Source: Lojkania enalia (Eukaryota; Ascomycota; Dothideomycetes; Pleosporales). From it: a DNA stretch of 64,000 bases. Both the position numbers and the translations under genes were made by a program. A model generated the notes under the pieces. The model saw only the letters and a program-made list of their open reading frames with translations. It made no database searches and was not told the origin of the DNA. The first letter of the stretch is position 1, and each line of letters begins with the position of its first letter. Location of the stretch: contig ML986669.1 in assembly GCA_010094045.1 (NCBI GenBank), positions 3,107-67,106 on the forward strand, given 5' to 3'. Of this stretch, positions 1 to 12,459 are shown piece after piece.

Positions 1-487
1 TTATATATAACTTATATAAGAGGCTTATAACTAAGTATCCTCTACATACCTAAGCGCTACTAAAACCTATTAGTTACTATCCCGAAAGTACTACTAAAAG
101 GGTATAGAGGCTACTTATAAACGATATATATAGAATTGTATCTTATACTATAAAGCTTATCTAATATAAACCCGAACCTTAAGTTTTATCTACCTACTTC
201 TTATACTAAATTAACTAATATAGTATCTATATATTAACTTTAAGAATTTTTCTATAGATAAATTCGGATACAATTAGATTATAGTAGTAATTAATCGCCT
301 ATCTAAATAAGCTATATCTATTCTCTACTATTATATAATTAACGTACAGGGAATAGCCGAATTATTTATTTAATAGGTATACCACTTTAGCTATATACCT
401 AAAACTATTATTTTAGACTAAAAACCTTAGTTTATATCTAGTTTCTAGTCCGAATTCTACTATATCTTAGGCATAAAAATTAAACTA

Positions 488-700
488 TCTACTACTTATT
501 ATAAAGAGACTAACGGATAGATAGAAATTATAAATAAGTATATTAATCAGAGACTACGTTCTTTTATATTCTTCTACTAGAATAACTAGAGTTCTCTATT
601 ACCTATAATCGACTAAATATAAGCAACTCTACCCTATATAATTATTAGAATATCTCTATATTAGATCTTATACAGATTTAAGCCCTATTAAAGTTCGGAT
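488..700 (+). pseudogene. Degenerate Ty3/Gypsy integrase fragment
   Basis: Read in the frame beginning at 488, the sequence gives STTYYKETNG, a stop, then a tract with NKYINQRLRSF and SSLLPIID. This matches in order the conserved C-terminal integrase core of Gypsy elements, where a Ser-Thr-x-Tyr-His-Pro-x-Thr-Asp-Gly motif is followed by Asn-x-Tyr-(Leu), Arg-x-Phe and a Trp-x-x-(Leu)-Leu-Pro segment. The stops sit where Gln or Trp is expected, as RIP transitions would make. A following segment around 640-700 resembles the next conserved stretch of the polyprotein. It is non-functional. The family assignment rests on motif order read by eye. Confidence 0.72.
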
Positions 701-1117
701 TAGAAATATTCTATTAATCCTATTATTATAATAGATAAATTAAATTATAAAAATACCTTAGCTCTAGTAACTCGTATATATATAGCCTAGGAAACTATAA
801 AGGCTAATATTAAGAAGGCTTAGGATTGTATATAATCTATTATTAACTATTACTAGTAACCGATTAATTAGTAGATTGGTAATATAGTCTACTTAAATAC
901 TAAGAACTTTACGGTCCAGAGATTAAGCCGAAAGCTATCCGATTAATAGGAGGGTCCTTTTAAAGTACTAGAGTAGGTTAGAAACTTATATTATTTATAG
1001 CTACTCCTAGGGTTAAGTATATATAATATCTTCATACTAAACCTACTATATAAAAACCCTTAAGACCCTCTACCTAGATAAGAAACTCTAAAACTACCCG
1101 CTATCGCTATTAATAGG

Positions 1118-1330
1118 GTAGAAGAGTAGGAGGTTAAAGAAATACTAGCTAGTAAGTTATATTATAAGACCCTTAAATACCGTGTAAAATAGGTAGGATA
1201 TAATTCTAACCTAATCTAGTATAAAGTCTTAAACTTTATAGGTTTATCTTATAAGCTAAGAGCTTTTTATAATAAGTATCTAAATTATCTAGAACTCTTA
1301 AGAGCTCTAACTAAATAGATTAAGGTATAT
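1118..1330 (+). pseudogene. Degenerate chromodomain of a Gypsy chromovirus
   Basis: The frame starting at 1118 reads VEE, stop, EVKEILASK, then LKYRVK, stop, VGYNSNLI, stop, Y, followed by KLRAFYNKY. This is the layout of the chromodomain at the C-terminus of fungal chromoviruses (MAGGY-like Ty3/Gypsy). All three stops, TAG at 1127, 1190 and 1217, fall where the family has Trp, so each is explained by a single G-to-A change of TGG, the bottom-strand product of RIP. Chromodomains of this type direct integration toward methylated heterochromatin. Here it only identifies the ancestral element. Confidence 0.75.
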
Positions 1331-3930
1331 AAAGATAGTATAGAGAATATAGATTATCTAGTAGATAATAATATATAAGAGTTAAGTAGTAGATTTTAAA
1401 AACTAAAGTATAGGCCTAAAATTACTCCTCTATAAAATTTAGAGGATCTGATAGTAGGCTGTTAGATACCTCCCTAGTCCTCTCCTCCTCTACCCTCCTT
1501 TTTCTTTCTTCCCTCTAGACTCCCCTTAAACTTCCTCTACCTTATCTTTAGCCGCCTAAGAGCGCCGTAATATTAGTCTAAAGGCTAGATATTAGAACTT
1601 CTAGGGCTGAAACCTAATAGAGTAACTTAGTACCCTAGTAGAATAAAGCTACCTAGATACTAGCCGTAAGAAGACTATCTTTCTAACTTCTTACAACCTA
1701 GACTATAAACGCTAGGCTATAAGCGGACTCTAAAATAGCCTTAAAGGCTACCTTTTTATCCTCCTTATCTCCTATATATTAGGCTACTATCTATAGTTTA
1801 AGATGGCCCCGGAGGACTAGAAACTCCTCCTTATAATAGGAGGGGATCTATAAGTACGTTAGTAGTAAATACTCTATTAGTATTAGATGCGATTTATACG
1901 GAGTTGTACTTTTTATTTTATAAGGTATAATACTTGCATTTTTTTAATCTTAGGAATTAAAAGAAAAATATTATATACTACCCGCGGGCGAGCGTATATA
2001 TAGTTTAAAGGTAGATAACTTAAAAGGCCTTTAAAAAAGCTCTAAAAGGTGGGCGGAGTAGTATATTAATTAATTTTTTCTATAAGGTGTTAGCAATACT
2101 TTAATAATTAACAGTTCTAGGGACGTATAATAATATGTATAGAGTAGAAGTTATTATTTAGTTAAGGAAGCTTAATTAATAGCGACCTAGTAATATACTA
2201 AGGCTAGTAAACGCTTATTACTATACGCGACGAAATTACAATATTAATAAACCGTTACGATAGTAGTTACTAGCTAATATATAGGTTAATTATACTTACC
2301 GCAAAAACCTTACTTAACATTATATTAATAAACGTATTTCTATAGGTAACTACGCGTATTAGCTCTTACTAGTAAATACCTCTTTAAAGAAATTTCTTTA
2401 TACTAGAACCTATCTATAATAGCTTTAATTCCCTCCCGAACCAGCGTAGATAGGGACTATTAGTCTATAAGGAGGGGGGTAGTATAATAATATAAAGAAA
2501 TCGTTCCACGAAAAGCTTTATCTTTTTACTTATCTTATCCTACCCCCGGTTCTACCCCTTTTCCCATCTATATATAGTTGTACACTCCCTTATAAGTAGC
2601 TTAGTAGTTTTTCTATATCCTTTCGTATAAGGCTTATAGGTGTTAATAGAATTTCTAGGTCCCTAATCCTTTATATACTCCTATATACCTCTAAGTAGAT
2701 TCGTACTATATTTAAACCTATTATCTTACCTACGCTATTATAGCTAGTTAGCTATACTATCTTTAGAGAAAAAGCCTTATACTTATAGGTAGTAAAAGTA
2801 ATTCTAACTATTATTAGATAACGGTAGAAAGAATTATATAATATACTTACCCTCTAATAAAAAAGAAGGCCTTTTAAAAGCTGCTGCTACTAAGCTTTAA
2901 TTTGTTAATTTACTATACTTATACTATAGAGATAGTACTCTTTAAACTAAAGTTCTAGCTTAGAGAAGGTTTAAAGCTAGTAATAAGCATCTACTAATAT
3001 AACTGTTTCTCCTCTACAATTAGATTATACGAAATAAGGTTACTACTATATATCTTCTAAAGTTTTAAGAAACTGGCGAAAGTAACTTACTACTATATAA
3101 GCAGATATTTCTATATATACCTATATAATATAGTAGAAGTATATATTAATATAGGTATATATTTTAACCCTATACGGCTTTAGCTTATAGTAGCTATTAA
3201 TAGACTAGATAAAATTCGGGCCTAGAATAATATACTTACTATAATATTATTAGAGATCTTACTTACAGCGTTTAACTGCTTTAAAGTTTATCGTATAATA
3301 AGCCTAGAATAGTTAATCTTATATAATAATATAGCTATATTATCGAAAATAGGTATAGAGATATTACCGTCTATATCTATTAATTACCCCTTTTTTAAGC
3401 TCTTCTACTACCAGGCGTTATACGAGCTGATCAGCTGCCTAGTACTACTTAATACCTTACACCCGCCTTCTTAGGCTAAACTTAAATTAAAGCTATATAA
3501 GTATATATTTTCTAATTTAGAAGCTCTTATTATAGAGTATAGAAAGTAGGTCTAAATCCTTAAGGCCAACCTTAAAGAATAGTACCTATATCCGGGCCTT
3601 AATTCTCTCTTCTACCTTAGTTAGAAGGCGTCGAGTTATCTTCTATAAGTAAAACTATTACTTTATCGTACAAGTATTAACTTAAACTTAATATTTATTA
3701 TAAAGATACTAAGCTATCTACTTAAATATAAGGCCTTCGCTATAGAGCACAGCTAGCTCAACCTAGTACTAATTAAGGTTAATTTAAGGGCGCCCTCCTA
3801 TACTATTACTATAAGCCTTAATATTAAAAATTACTAAAATAGGCTTACTAGGCATTATAAAATAGATATCTATAAAAATACAGAGCTTTAACTAAGTTTT
3901 GGTGGTAATAATAACAGTATTACTGTACGG

Positions 3931-5260
3931 TTTAAAGAATTTTCAGGCGGGGTTTAGTTTTGTCCCTCCATCGGCTAATCGTCCCCCGTAGGTCGACGGA
4001 ACGGCGTCTAGGCGCCCAGAGAGCGCGGGGCGGAAAACGGCCTCATCGACTCAGCTTTCACTCCGCTCCTTCCCGCTCCGCTGCTACTCCTTCAATACAG
4101 CCTTTCTGTTGGGTAGATTGTATATGACGCATGCACCCCATTGCTGCCTACCTTTTACAGATCTAAGGTACGAGCAATCCATGGGATATTTGCCAAGCAC
4201 ACTACGCAGTGCGTGGCTTCATTGATTTTACTCTTACATCACCAGGTACGCCTTCAATATAAAACGCCTACATTATTCAAAACCGCACACCCAGGGATTC
4301 GTACTCTATTTGCGAGACATGGGTCACGGATGTACGCCAAATAAACTATACAAACTAGGAACAAGTGATCGGAAACTCTTGCTGGAGGCATTTTTAAGAT
4401 GTCATTTTCTTTAAGTGTGAGAGAACATAAACCATTATGACACCTTCCCTATTTTCCATCTTCTATACCTCTTACTCTCATTGTTTATATCTCCCTCTCT
4501 CCCAGCCTTGCCTGTCCGCCCTTTACCCTGTTTTCCCCGCCAACTCCCGTACTCCGACTAGGAGTCTGCTAATAATCTAGCTACAATGCTAGATAGTAAT
4601 CGTCGCACTTCTATTCATCTGGCGATGCACTAGGTTGTTTGTCGGCGTTGGTATGTTGGATTGGACATCTCGAACGTTTGATTCGGGCATATTTGGCTTG
4701 AGATTCTTCTCCTAAATCGCTGGCTGCAAGCTGATAAGGCTAAAAAGCACATTGGCAGTGCTCTGAATAGTATGGTATGCTCCGTGGCCATATTCTACGT
4801 TCTTATATTTTAGGGGAGTTAGATGGTTTATTTGGTGAACACTACTTTCCCGGATTGGTAACCGCTTAACAGATAACTATGGTAGGGAAACGATCAAGCT
4901 ACGTGCGGATTAGTCCTCGACCAGTTCCCCTGTCACATTCATTACAGAAATGTGCCATCCTAGCAATGTTATGCACTAACGATATTGATGAGGTCGCTGA
5001 CTATTGGCCAAATTGGGCCGGTTCTTATAACGCTCGCGGCTATTATAAGTACATCGCAATGCCATATCAGTCATTCGGCTGCTTGGTACCCATCGCTAAT
5101 AAGAAAAGACAATATTCTATAAACCTTCAACAAAGCTAGAGACACGCTGTAGCCTACTGTGGGCTTTCATATGCGGTAGCGCGCTTCGACTTGGAGCAGC
5201 ATCCTACAGCACAAACTTAAGTCTCAAGACTGAATGGTGAATTCTGCCGCCATTAGAAAA
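3931..5260. other. Intergenic stretch between RIP block and amidase
   Basis: Composition changes abruptly here: 3950-4040 is GC-rich (gcgcccagagagcgcgggg), followed by ordinary composition. A short near-perfect palindrome, acagta t tactgt, lies at about 3914-3926. Short open frames at 4141-4344 and 4879-5139 have no recognisable motif and I do not regard them as genes. No RNA gene was recognised. The last part should contain the 3' flank of the amidase gene. Confidence 0.5.
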
Positions 5261-7011
5261 TCACTTGAGCTCTAAGGCATCCTTTAAAATCTCCAGAGCG
5301 CCAAACAAGTAGTTATCATGGTACTTCCTCGCATTGATCTGAAGGTCAACCGGCGCACCCTCGAAATTCGACGCCTCCCATAACTCCCTAACATGTTTAC
5401 ATTCCTCACTCAACGGCACATAATCATCCACATACGTTTCATTTGCCTCGGTCTTAATCGGCGTCGGGAAAACAACTCCTGGGTAATCTACAAAGTTATA
5501 TAAGCTCGTATAGGTCCAGTAGAACGCTGTGTCATGCGCACAAGCCGGTCCCACAAAGGCAGGACCAACAACAACGTCTACATCCTGCTCGTTCCAACTT
5601 TCGGCAAACTTGCACCGATATTCATCCCTCTCGGCTCTAGCCTGACTGACTTGGACAGCATCCTGCATTCCCAGGGTCTCAGCATCTTTCCAGATCCATT
5701 CACTAAGTGGATGAAGCGGTTCACCAGTGCTAAAAATCGCGTCTTTTGACACTTTTCCAGCATCGGGCCAGTACATGTGCCGGATCTTGTACCAGGCTTC
5801 TCTTGCGTCGTAGGGTTGGAAGCCCTTTACTTCGATTATGTCGGCAAATTTGGGATCTGAGAGGGCTTTCTTGGCCCAGGCAATAGCGCGCTTGACGGGG
5901 GGTTGGGGCTCGATAAATCCATCGTTGCTAATGATACCGACTTTGAGCTTCTTCTCCACCGAAGTAGCCGAGCCTGTCCAAGGGATTGGTATGATGCGAG
6001 GGTCGATGAGATATGGCTTCGTAGAGAGAACGAGCCTCATGAAAAGCTCCATATCTCTCAGTGTACGGCACATCGGACCCGTAGAGCATAAGACGTTCAG
6101 CTCTGCTGGGAAGGCGGTGGCCAGAAAACCTTTCATGGGCAAAGTATATGATGTCGGCTTGAATCCATAGATGCCGCAAAAGGCTGATGGCCCTCGAACG
6201 CTACCACCTATATCCGTTCCAATGCCCAAGGGCGAGCCGTACATTGTGATAAGGGCTGCTTCTCCTCCCGTCGAGCCTCCGGCGGAGAGATGAATGTTAT
6301 GTGGGTTTAGGACACGACCCCAGTGCGAATCACTTTCGAGGTGCATGATAGTCTGAGGTTGATTCGTTTTGCAATAAAAGACGGCACCCATGCTGCGTAA
6401 AATTGCAACCATTTCACAATCTACTAAATAAATCAGTTTCAGGTCCAAAGCATTAAATAAATATGCTATCATAAGAGGGGGTTATTACCTTGATCATCCT
6501 TAACAATACTTGCGAAGCAACCTTGAGATGAATACGTCCCTGTAATAGGCATGTGTTCCTTGATGGAGATTGGGACACCGTGAAGAGGACCAACTGTCAT
6601 TCCAGTCTTCTTCAGATGCTCATCGAGCTCTTTAGCTCGTTCAATGGCAGAGTCCATGAACCATTGAGTCAGGCAGCAAGTAAGTTGATGGCAGATAATC
6701 GCCCGCTTTGCAAATGCCGTCACGACTGCAACAGCACTATATTTCTTGGTTGCGATCGCTTCTGCCAACCCTGTAGCGTCATAATTTTCCGTGATCTCCA
6801 CTTCTTCGGGAGTAAGAATGCCGCAAGTTGAAGGAATATCCATCACGTGAGTTGGAGGATTGCTGATAATATTCTGAGTAAGATACAACTCCTGGGGAAC
6901 TTTGTCCCAGAATTCTTGAAGCAGCAATGCTCTCTTCTCCTCAAATTCTGGAGTGCCTTGAGGAGTGTCAAAGGTCTGGACAACCGGGTATGTTAAGATT
7001 TTGGAAATCAT
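5261..7011 (-). CDS. Amidase-signature family amidase (acetamidase-like)
   Basis: Hydrolyses a carboxylic amide to acid and ammonia. Two exons, 7011-6489 and 6423-5261, joined across a 65-bp intron (gtaata...tttag), give 561 residues, a usual length for fungal acetamidase-type enzymes. The Ser-cisSer-Lys triad is intact: Lys151 in SIKEH, the cis-Ser225 in GGSTGGE and the nucleophile Ser249 in TDIGGSVRGPS; the 24-residue spacing of the two serines matches the family. The C-terminal part (YNFVDYPGVVFPT) also fits fungal members. There is no signal peptide, so it is probably cytosolic. It is transcribed away from the MFS gene at 7862, with an 850-bp shared upstream region, which fits co-regulation by the Zn2Cys6 protein at 10156. 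The natural substrate cannot be read from sequence. Confidence 0.9.
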
Positions 7012-7861
7012 CTTAAATTACACAGTGCAAGTTTGCGCTGATACAGTCGCTGATTATTCTTAAAATATGATAAAGGGTGTCCTAAATCAGAACCAGTAAT
7101 GTTGATAAGGTTGAACACAAGAAGTGATATGAGTTTAGAGAATATAGGGCCTTACGCTGAGGAAAGGCCCTTGCTTTATCATACGTTTCATCCAGTTGTC
7201 GCATAGGATCTCACATGTAAGGATGATTCTTCGGATATAGTAGTTAATGGTAAGTTTTCGTGAATGGATTTTATCGCGCATTATCGATGCGCAAATACCT
7301 CTGAATGGCCATGATAGCATGAAGTCAAGCTGGTGTAGATAGCGTTCATGCGACATTTCTCGAGTGGGGATCTAGACAACATGGTCGCAGCCCTATCAAG
7401 GGAACCATCAGTAGAAAGAGTACCAATCACAAGTAATTGCGCACTTCCTTGAATCAGGCTACTTAACTGACGGTTGGAGATAAGCAGCTCTAACCCAGGT
7501 TAGGCAACAAGTGCATCCTCGCTAGCTAATCAGGCCTATTTGCGCGCGCGACCTTGTGATTGCCGAACCCTTGAACGGTGTATCCACCAAGCTCGCTTCT
7601 CCGCATTTCCACGCCTCTTTGATAACAACCACGCGCCTATACCATGATCCGATATTTGGATTGGGCCTGTGGCGATGATAATCTCGCTCTTGGAGTGATT
7701 GCGGACGCGCGGAAGGAGATCTTCATCACCGTCTCCTGCTATTTGGAGCGTATTGTCGAAATATAAAAGGGTAGCTCAACACGTTCGCATTTCGATCGCG
7801 GCCTGGGTCACATTTATCTAACATTCGCTTTCACTCCTTGTCGTGCACTCTCATCTTGGCC
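7012..7861. other. Divergent upstream region of amidase and MFS genes
   Basis: This 850-bp region separates the start of the amidase (reverse strand) from the start of the transporter (forward strand), so it must hold both promoters. It contains a TATA-like element at 7761-7769 for the rightward gene. The open frame at 7135-7356 has no recognisable motif and is not supported as a gene. I did not identify a convincing paired CGG site for the neighbouring Zn2Cys6 regulator. Confidence 0.5.
7761..7769 (+). promoter_or_regulatory. TATA box of the MFS transporter gene
   Basis: The sequence atataaaag is a consensus TATA element about 100 bp upstream of the ATG at 7862. That is a normal distance for a filamentous fungal promoter. 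It suggests a regulated rather than constitutive gene. Confidence 0.45.
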
Positions 7862-9619
7862 ATGGCGTCCTCATCAGAAAACAGTCCGGATACCATACCC
7901 GGGACGATCCATCTTGTCGACTTGGACCATTCAATGCACACCCGCCATGCTGCGAATGGCGATATTGTATTGGACCCAACGCCTTCGAATGACCCAAATG
8001 ATCCGCTCAACTGGACTCCTCGTCGGAAAATAATGTCGATGATGTGCGCAAATCTGTAAGGCTCCCGTGTCCGTCCGCAAACGCGGCTAACGTTGTAGGA
8101 AGGTACACTTGGTTCACGGGGGTTGCTGTGTCCACTGTCTACTCTGTGCTCGTCCCGTTGTCTGAGGCTTCTGGAGTATCTGTTGCTACGCTCAATGAGG
8201 GAACAGGATATATGTTCTTGTTCCTTGGCTGGGGCCTATTGTTTTGGCAGCCTTTTGCGTTGAGGTACGGCAAGCGCTTGACCTACCTCATCTCCGTTAT
8301 CGGTGGTATTGGTATTAGTATTTGGAGCGCTTATGTGAAGAGCAATGGAGAGTGGATTGCCAGGTGTATAATGATGGGCTTTTTCATAGCGCCCATTGAA
8401 GCACTCCCAGAGATTTCTGTCACTGATGTTGTAAGTGTCATTCCTCGAGGAAAGACAGGTCAATCCTAACACACTTGTAGTTCTTCACTCACGAGAGAGG
8501 CTTACATATGGGCATGTATGCCTTTACCCTAGCCGGAAGCAATTACTTCACGCCTATCATCTGCGGCTTCATCGCTGAATATCAGGGATGGCAATGGGTC
8601 TTTTACTGGCCAGCGATCTTCCTTGCCGTTGTTTTTATCTTCCTCTTTCTGTTTCAGGAAGAAACCAATTACAACCGAAAGACATCCGGCATCATTTCAG
8701 CGCCTGACTCACCACCACCAGAGGAGATTGGCAAAGTTGGCGATGAGGAGAAGACCCGCTCAATAAGCCCAGTATCGGCTGCGAATGTCCGAACAACCAT
8801 GGCACCGAAGACATTCGTTCAGAAATTGTCAATCTGGCAGCCATCCCCAGGTGAAAATATGCTCAAGCGCGCGATCAGAAGCTTGAAGTATCTTGGATGG
8901 CCAGTCATCTTCTACGCGGGGTTCTCATATGGATCCTACTTGATCTGGTTCAATGTCCTTAATGCTACTGCTTCTATTATCCTCGGTGGGGCTCCATACA
9001 ACTTCAGTGCTTCAATGGTGGGCCTGTCTTACGTGTCCTGCGTTATTGGGGTCATCATTGGCTCTATTATCTCTGGACGAGCGAGCGACTGGCTTACTAT
9101 CAAACTCGCGCGCCGCAACAACGGTATCATGGAAGCTGAACACCGTCTGTGGCCTTTTGTTACATGCTTAGTTGCGGTCCCGTCATTCTTGATCCTCTGG
9201 GGCGTTGGCGCGGCCCAAGGCATCCATTGGTTCGGACTAGTCTTTGCTATGGGCGGGCTAGCGTTCACCTCGACCGTGGGGATAACACTCAGTGTGAACT
9301 ATCTCATCGATTCCTATCACGATGTCTCGGGGGATGCAATAGTTACTGTCATCCTCGTTCGCAACACAATGTCCTTCGCCATCAGCTATGGGTAAGTATT
9401 TTCTAATTTATGCCACTTGTTACAGCGAGCTCACAGAACGACAGCATCACTCCTTGGTTAACAAATCTCGGATATCAAAATTGTTTCATCTCTGCCGCCT
9501 TCATCGGTATGGCTGCTTCGTCTGTATTCCTTGTGATGGTCAAGTTCGGAAAAGGGTTGAGGATCAAGAGTGCAGGGAGGTATTGGGAGCTAGTACAAGC
9601 GCAGAGGGCTAAGTATTAA
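7862..9619 (+). CDS. MFS transporter, DHA1-type drug:H+ antiporter-like
   Basis: A 12-helix major-facilitator permease of the plasma membrane. Four exons (7862-8055, 8103-8430, 8481-9391, 9445-9619) give 535 residues; introns are 47, 50 and 53 bp. I chose ATG 7862 (MASSSENS) because the open frame extends upstream only to a TTG. The NDPLNW motif before helix 1, the [20 protein letters not shown] segment and the helix 2-3 loop RYGKR are typical of fungal multidrug or polyamine-type (DHA1) carriers. A long hydrophilic central loop (about residues 245-290) separates the two six-helix halves. The second-intron acceptor joins SVTDV to [11 protein letters not shown], which is strongly conserved. 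Its place between amidase and regulator suggests uptake or export of the pathway's substrate or product. Confidence 0.88.
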
Positions 9620-10155
9620 AAGGTAAGTTTGTGAATACCTATTGTATGGGGTCGTTTGTTCCTAGCCACGGATTGGTCCGCACGTACGACCAAGCCATTC
9701 CGCACTATATCTAATGTATGGTCTTCCGGATATACTAAACCGAAATACAAAATACTATCCAAAGCGTTCCCATACAATCCATCCGTTTGGGATTCCCTCC
9801 ATTCATGCGTATAATTATTGCCTCAGTCACACAAGGACATCGCTTCTTGCCCTATTAGTGAATGGCGCGAAGCTGGTACTTTGGATGCCATACGCTCGGA
9901 CTAGTGATGAGCAACGCTGCGCTTGATCACATTTGGAGTAGCGTTATCGAACCTGCGTGGATGCTCCGCCCAATCCTTATCAACCGAGGTAATGGTGCGG
10001 TCTAAGAATAAGATGGGCTAGATAGAGACGTCCATCCTGAAGCTTGAAAAGCTGCATCCTCTTCTTCATGTTGTGTAATTGTTTAGCAACCACTAAGCAT
10101 TACGGTTTTAATGGAAATTTCCAGTCATGTTGTCATGGTTTAACACAACCCAATT
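9620..10155. other. Intergenic region, MFS to Zn2Cys6 gene
   Basis: About 536 bp with no gene that I can support; the open frame at 9714-9926 has no motif. It should hold the transporter's 3' UTR and the promoter of the regulator. Confidence 0.5.
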
Positions 10156-11797
10156 ATGAGTAGCGCTAAGCAGCGGCGAGCATTGCGAACAAAGACAGGA
10201 TGCTTAACGTGTAAGCCGTGCAGCTTCTACGAGGCCATCTGTCATGATCCACTCGCTTACGCACCCATTCATAGGCAGAAGCAGACGAAAGAAATGCGAC
10301 GAGGCACTGCCAATATGTGGCCTTTGCAGTCTTTCCAGGCGTAGTTGCCAATGGCCTAGCTCCGCAGACGTAGTTGACCGACGTTACGCATCGCATCCTC
10401 AATCTCGGCATTCAGCATCCTCTCCATCATCTCAGAAGTGTCCAGAAAGTCCTAAAAATCATGGCAGCGAGATGGAAGTTGTGCGATCAAAATGGCCGCA
10501 CGCCGTCGCCCTAAAGATCTGTTTCCGCTCGGAATCTGCTGCCCATCAAGGACTATCTCGTGATCTCGAGCTCACAATTTCCCGTCATTTCATCGAGAAG
10601 TACTACGGGCTACTCCTGCTGCCAAATTGTCATCCCGCCTTTTATGACGGATGGATTACCGAAATTCAGTATCTCATGCTCCAGCACAAGAGCTTGCATT
10701 TCTCGGTCTTGGCCAATGGTGCATCGCATCTTCATTTTATCGATGCGTCCAATCAGATGCAAGAGCTGGCCCTAACGTATTACTCAAACGCTCTGCGAAA
10801 CCTCTCGGATCTCCTAGCCAAGTCTTCTCGACTGGAGAATCATAATGGCTTATTGATGTCGGTCATGCTTCTTTACCTTCATGGAGTAGGTTACATTTGC
10901 ACATAGCCATTTACTGCTCACTAACACAACTATTATTAGTGCATGGGTAGAGGGACTTACACCGATATACCAAACCACGTTAATGCTGCAACTCGCATCC
11001 TAACATTGCGTCTCTTCGATCGTCCCCTAAGCATTCGCCGGCCATTCGATCGCTTGGCCGTCGAAAGTGTCCTCTATCAGATATTCCTCGTTTCCACTGG
11101 ATTATGGTCCGAAGATATACCGCTTGATTACGAATTCGACTCTCAATTCTGGCTCCAAGCGGAGAAGCTGCTCGACCACTCTTCATTGTTTCCTGGTAGA
11201 TCGCGAGCAATCAACAGCCCAGTTCTAGGGGTTCCAGTCTCGTTATTTCGGTTGGCGCTATTACTAAAACAACAGTATCACAACCTAACCGGGCCCGATC
11301 GAGAGATTTCAGGCCAGCTCAAGAACGAGATCGGGGAGTGGGAGATGTTGGTGATGTGTGACAGAGACCCTGAATGTCCGTCTACCAGTGAGATGCCGAA
11401 TCGTAAATCTAGATTTTATCGAGATGGTAATTACCTATATATACTCGTCGTCTCTCTTTTATTGCAACAATTAGTGCCAAACGTGCATAATAATAAGCCT
11501 CCCCGACCGGCATCGAGCGACTGTTGGCAGATTACAAAAGCTCTCGAAATCTTACAATATCATACGAACGACGACGAGTGGAAGCTATGTTTCATAGGCA
11601 ACTGGCCTATATACACACTGGGTTTCTTTGTCGGAACAAGAGAAGGGATCGAGCTTGTCAGACGCGAGATAGAGACCAGATGGAGATTGACGAAGTTCTC
11701 GCAGCTTGCGAGGTTTGGAAATGACCTTGAACATACTTGGGCAAGACGAGGATTTGCCGACGATGCACAAGGCGCGATGCTCAAATATAGCATTTAA
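10156..11797 (+). CDS. Zn2Cys6 transcription factor, Fungal_trans_2 type
   Basis: A sequence-specific nuclear regulator. Three exons (10156-10210, 10275-10885, 10940-11797) give 507 residues. The first intron interrupts the binuclear zinc cluster, which is complete only after splicing: CLTC, RSRRKK, C, DEALPI, CGLC, SLSRRS, C, that is C-x2-C-x6-C-x6-C-x2-C-x6-C close to the N-terminus. The rest resembles the Fungal_trans_2 activation region (HGCMGRGTYTDIPNHVNAA, and a C-terminal TKFSQLARFGNDLE segment). The intron 3' junctions were chosen to restore these motifs. It lies between the transporter and the ammonia-lyase, so it is the natural candidate for a pathway-specific regulator of this group; that role is inferred. 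Confidence 0.87.
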
Positions 11798-12459
11798 GGA
11801 GCTACACCTACGCGTCAAACGCAAGGCTACAGTTAATTCGAAGTCAATGGATTATTTCTTCCTCAATTTTTACTCTCATTGGGAACCTCGAGAGAACACA
11901 AAGGTGCACTACTGCATTAGTGACCAAAATTTCTACGCAAATGAGGAAGAGGCTCCAATTGTGAGTTGTGTCGGACGATAATCGCATCCGTAGCAGCTAC
12001 CAGTACCCAAACATTTGACTGAGCGGATGAATACGAGAATTCTACGGGCTAAAGACAGCCCTCATCATGCAAGCGCGGTGGTCTAAGACTTGGAGTTCTC
12101 ACCGCCTATGTTGAGCTCTGATTCAGTAGCGAATCAGAGTCTTGAAAATGCGCCAAACAACCACCGTAACATAACAATTTGCGAAGCCACAACACGAAAA
12201 TTTCATCCAGCCGCCGATACAAATGCTGTAGTGAGCTTGTAAAAGCCCTACTGATTCGATCATTGATATTAGGGAGGGAACTTTAAAGGCCACACGAAGT
12301 TGCTTCTGTAGGCCGCTTGCCCTTGCCGCCCATCTACTTCTTTCCTTTCCGTTCAGATTATTGTATTTAGTTTCTCCCACCCCCGCAGTCGAGATACGAC
12401 CCAATACTAAATCCCTCATTCTGAGCAGCTTCTCTTCTTTACCACTAGAATCTCGCAAG
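11798..12459. other. Intergenic region upstream of the ammonia-lyase
   Basis: About 660 bp without a supported gene. It contains the 3' flank of the regulator and the promoter of the lyase. The pyrimidine-rich stretch just before 12460 is normal for fungal 5' leaders. The frames at 11706-11981 and 12123-12467 (reverse) have no recognisable protein features. Confidence 0.5.

Larger units (their letters stand above)
1..3930. repeat. AT-rich RIP-degraded retrotransposon block
   Basis: The block is extremely AT-rich, dominated by TA dinucleotides (tata, ctat, atag), and has no open frame longer than about 60 codons in any of six frames. This is the usual footprint of repeat-induced point mutation, which turns CpA into TpA on both strands. 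Readable remnants of a Ty3/Gypsy polyprotein lie on the + strand (integrase around 488-700, chromodomain around 1118-1330). A purine-rich run at about 2460-2471 followed by a TA-rich stretch could be a polypurine tract and the start of a long terminal repeat, but I could not pair two LTRs. The 1.4-3.9 kb part probably holds further degraded element sequence that I could not assign. Base composition returns to normal between about 3900 and 4040. Confidence 0.88.

Noticed and set aside
4141..5139. Open frames of 67 and 86 codons between the RIP block and the amidase
   Set aside because: No motif, no signal peptide, no splice-consistent extension; length expected by chance.
7838..7861. Extended N-terminus of the MFS transporter
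   Set aside because: It begins at a TTG; the first ATG in frame is 7862 and gives a normal start for the family.
12361..12459. Extended N-terminus of the ammonia-lyase
   Set aside because: The frame upstream of ATG 12460 begins only at TTG and the pyrimidine-rich text looks like a leader.
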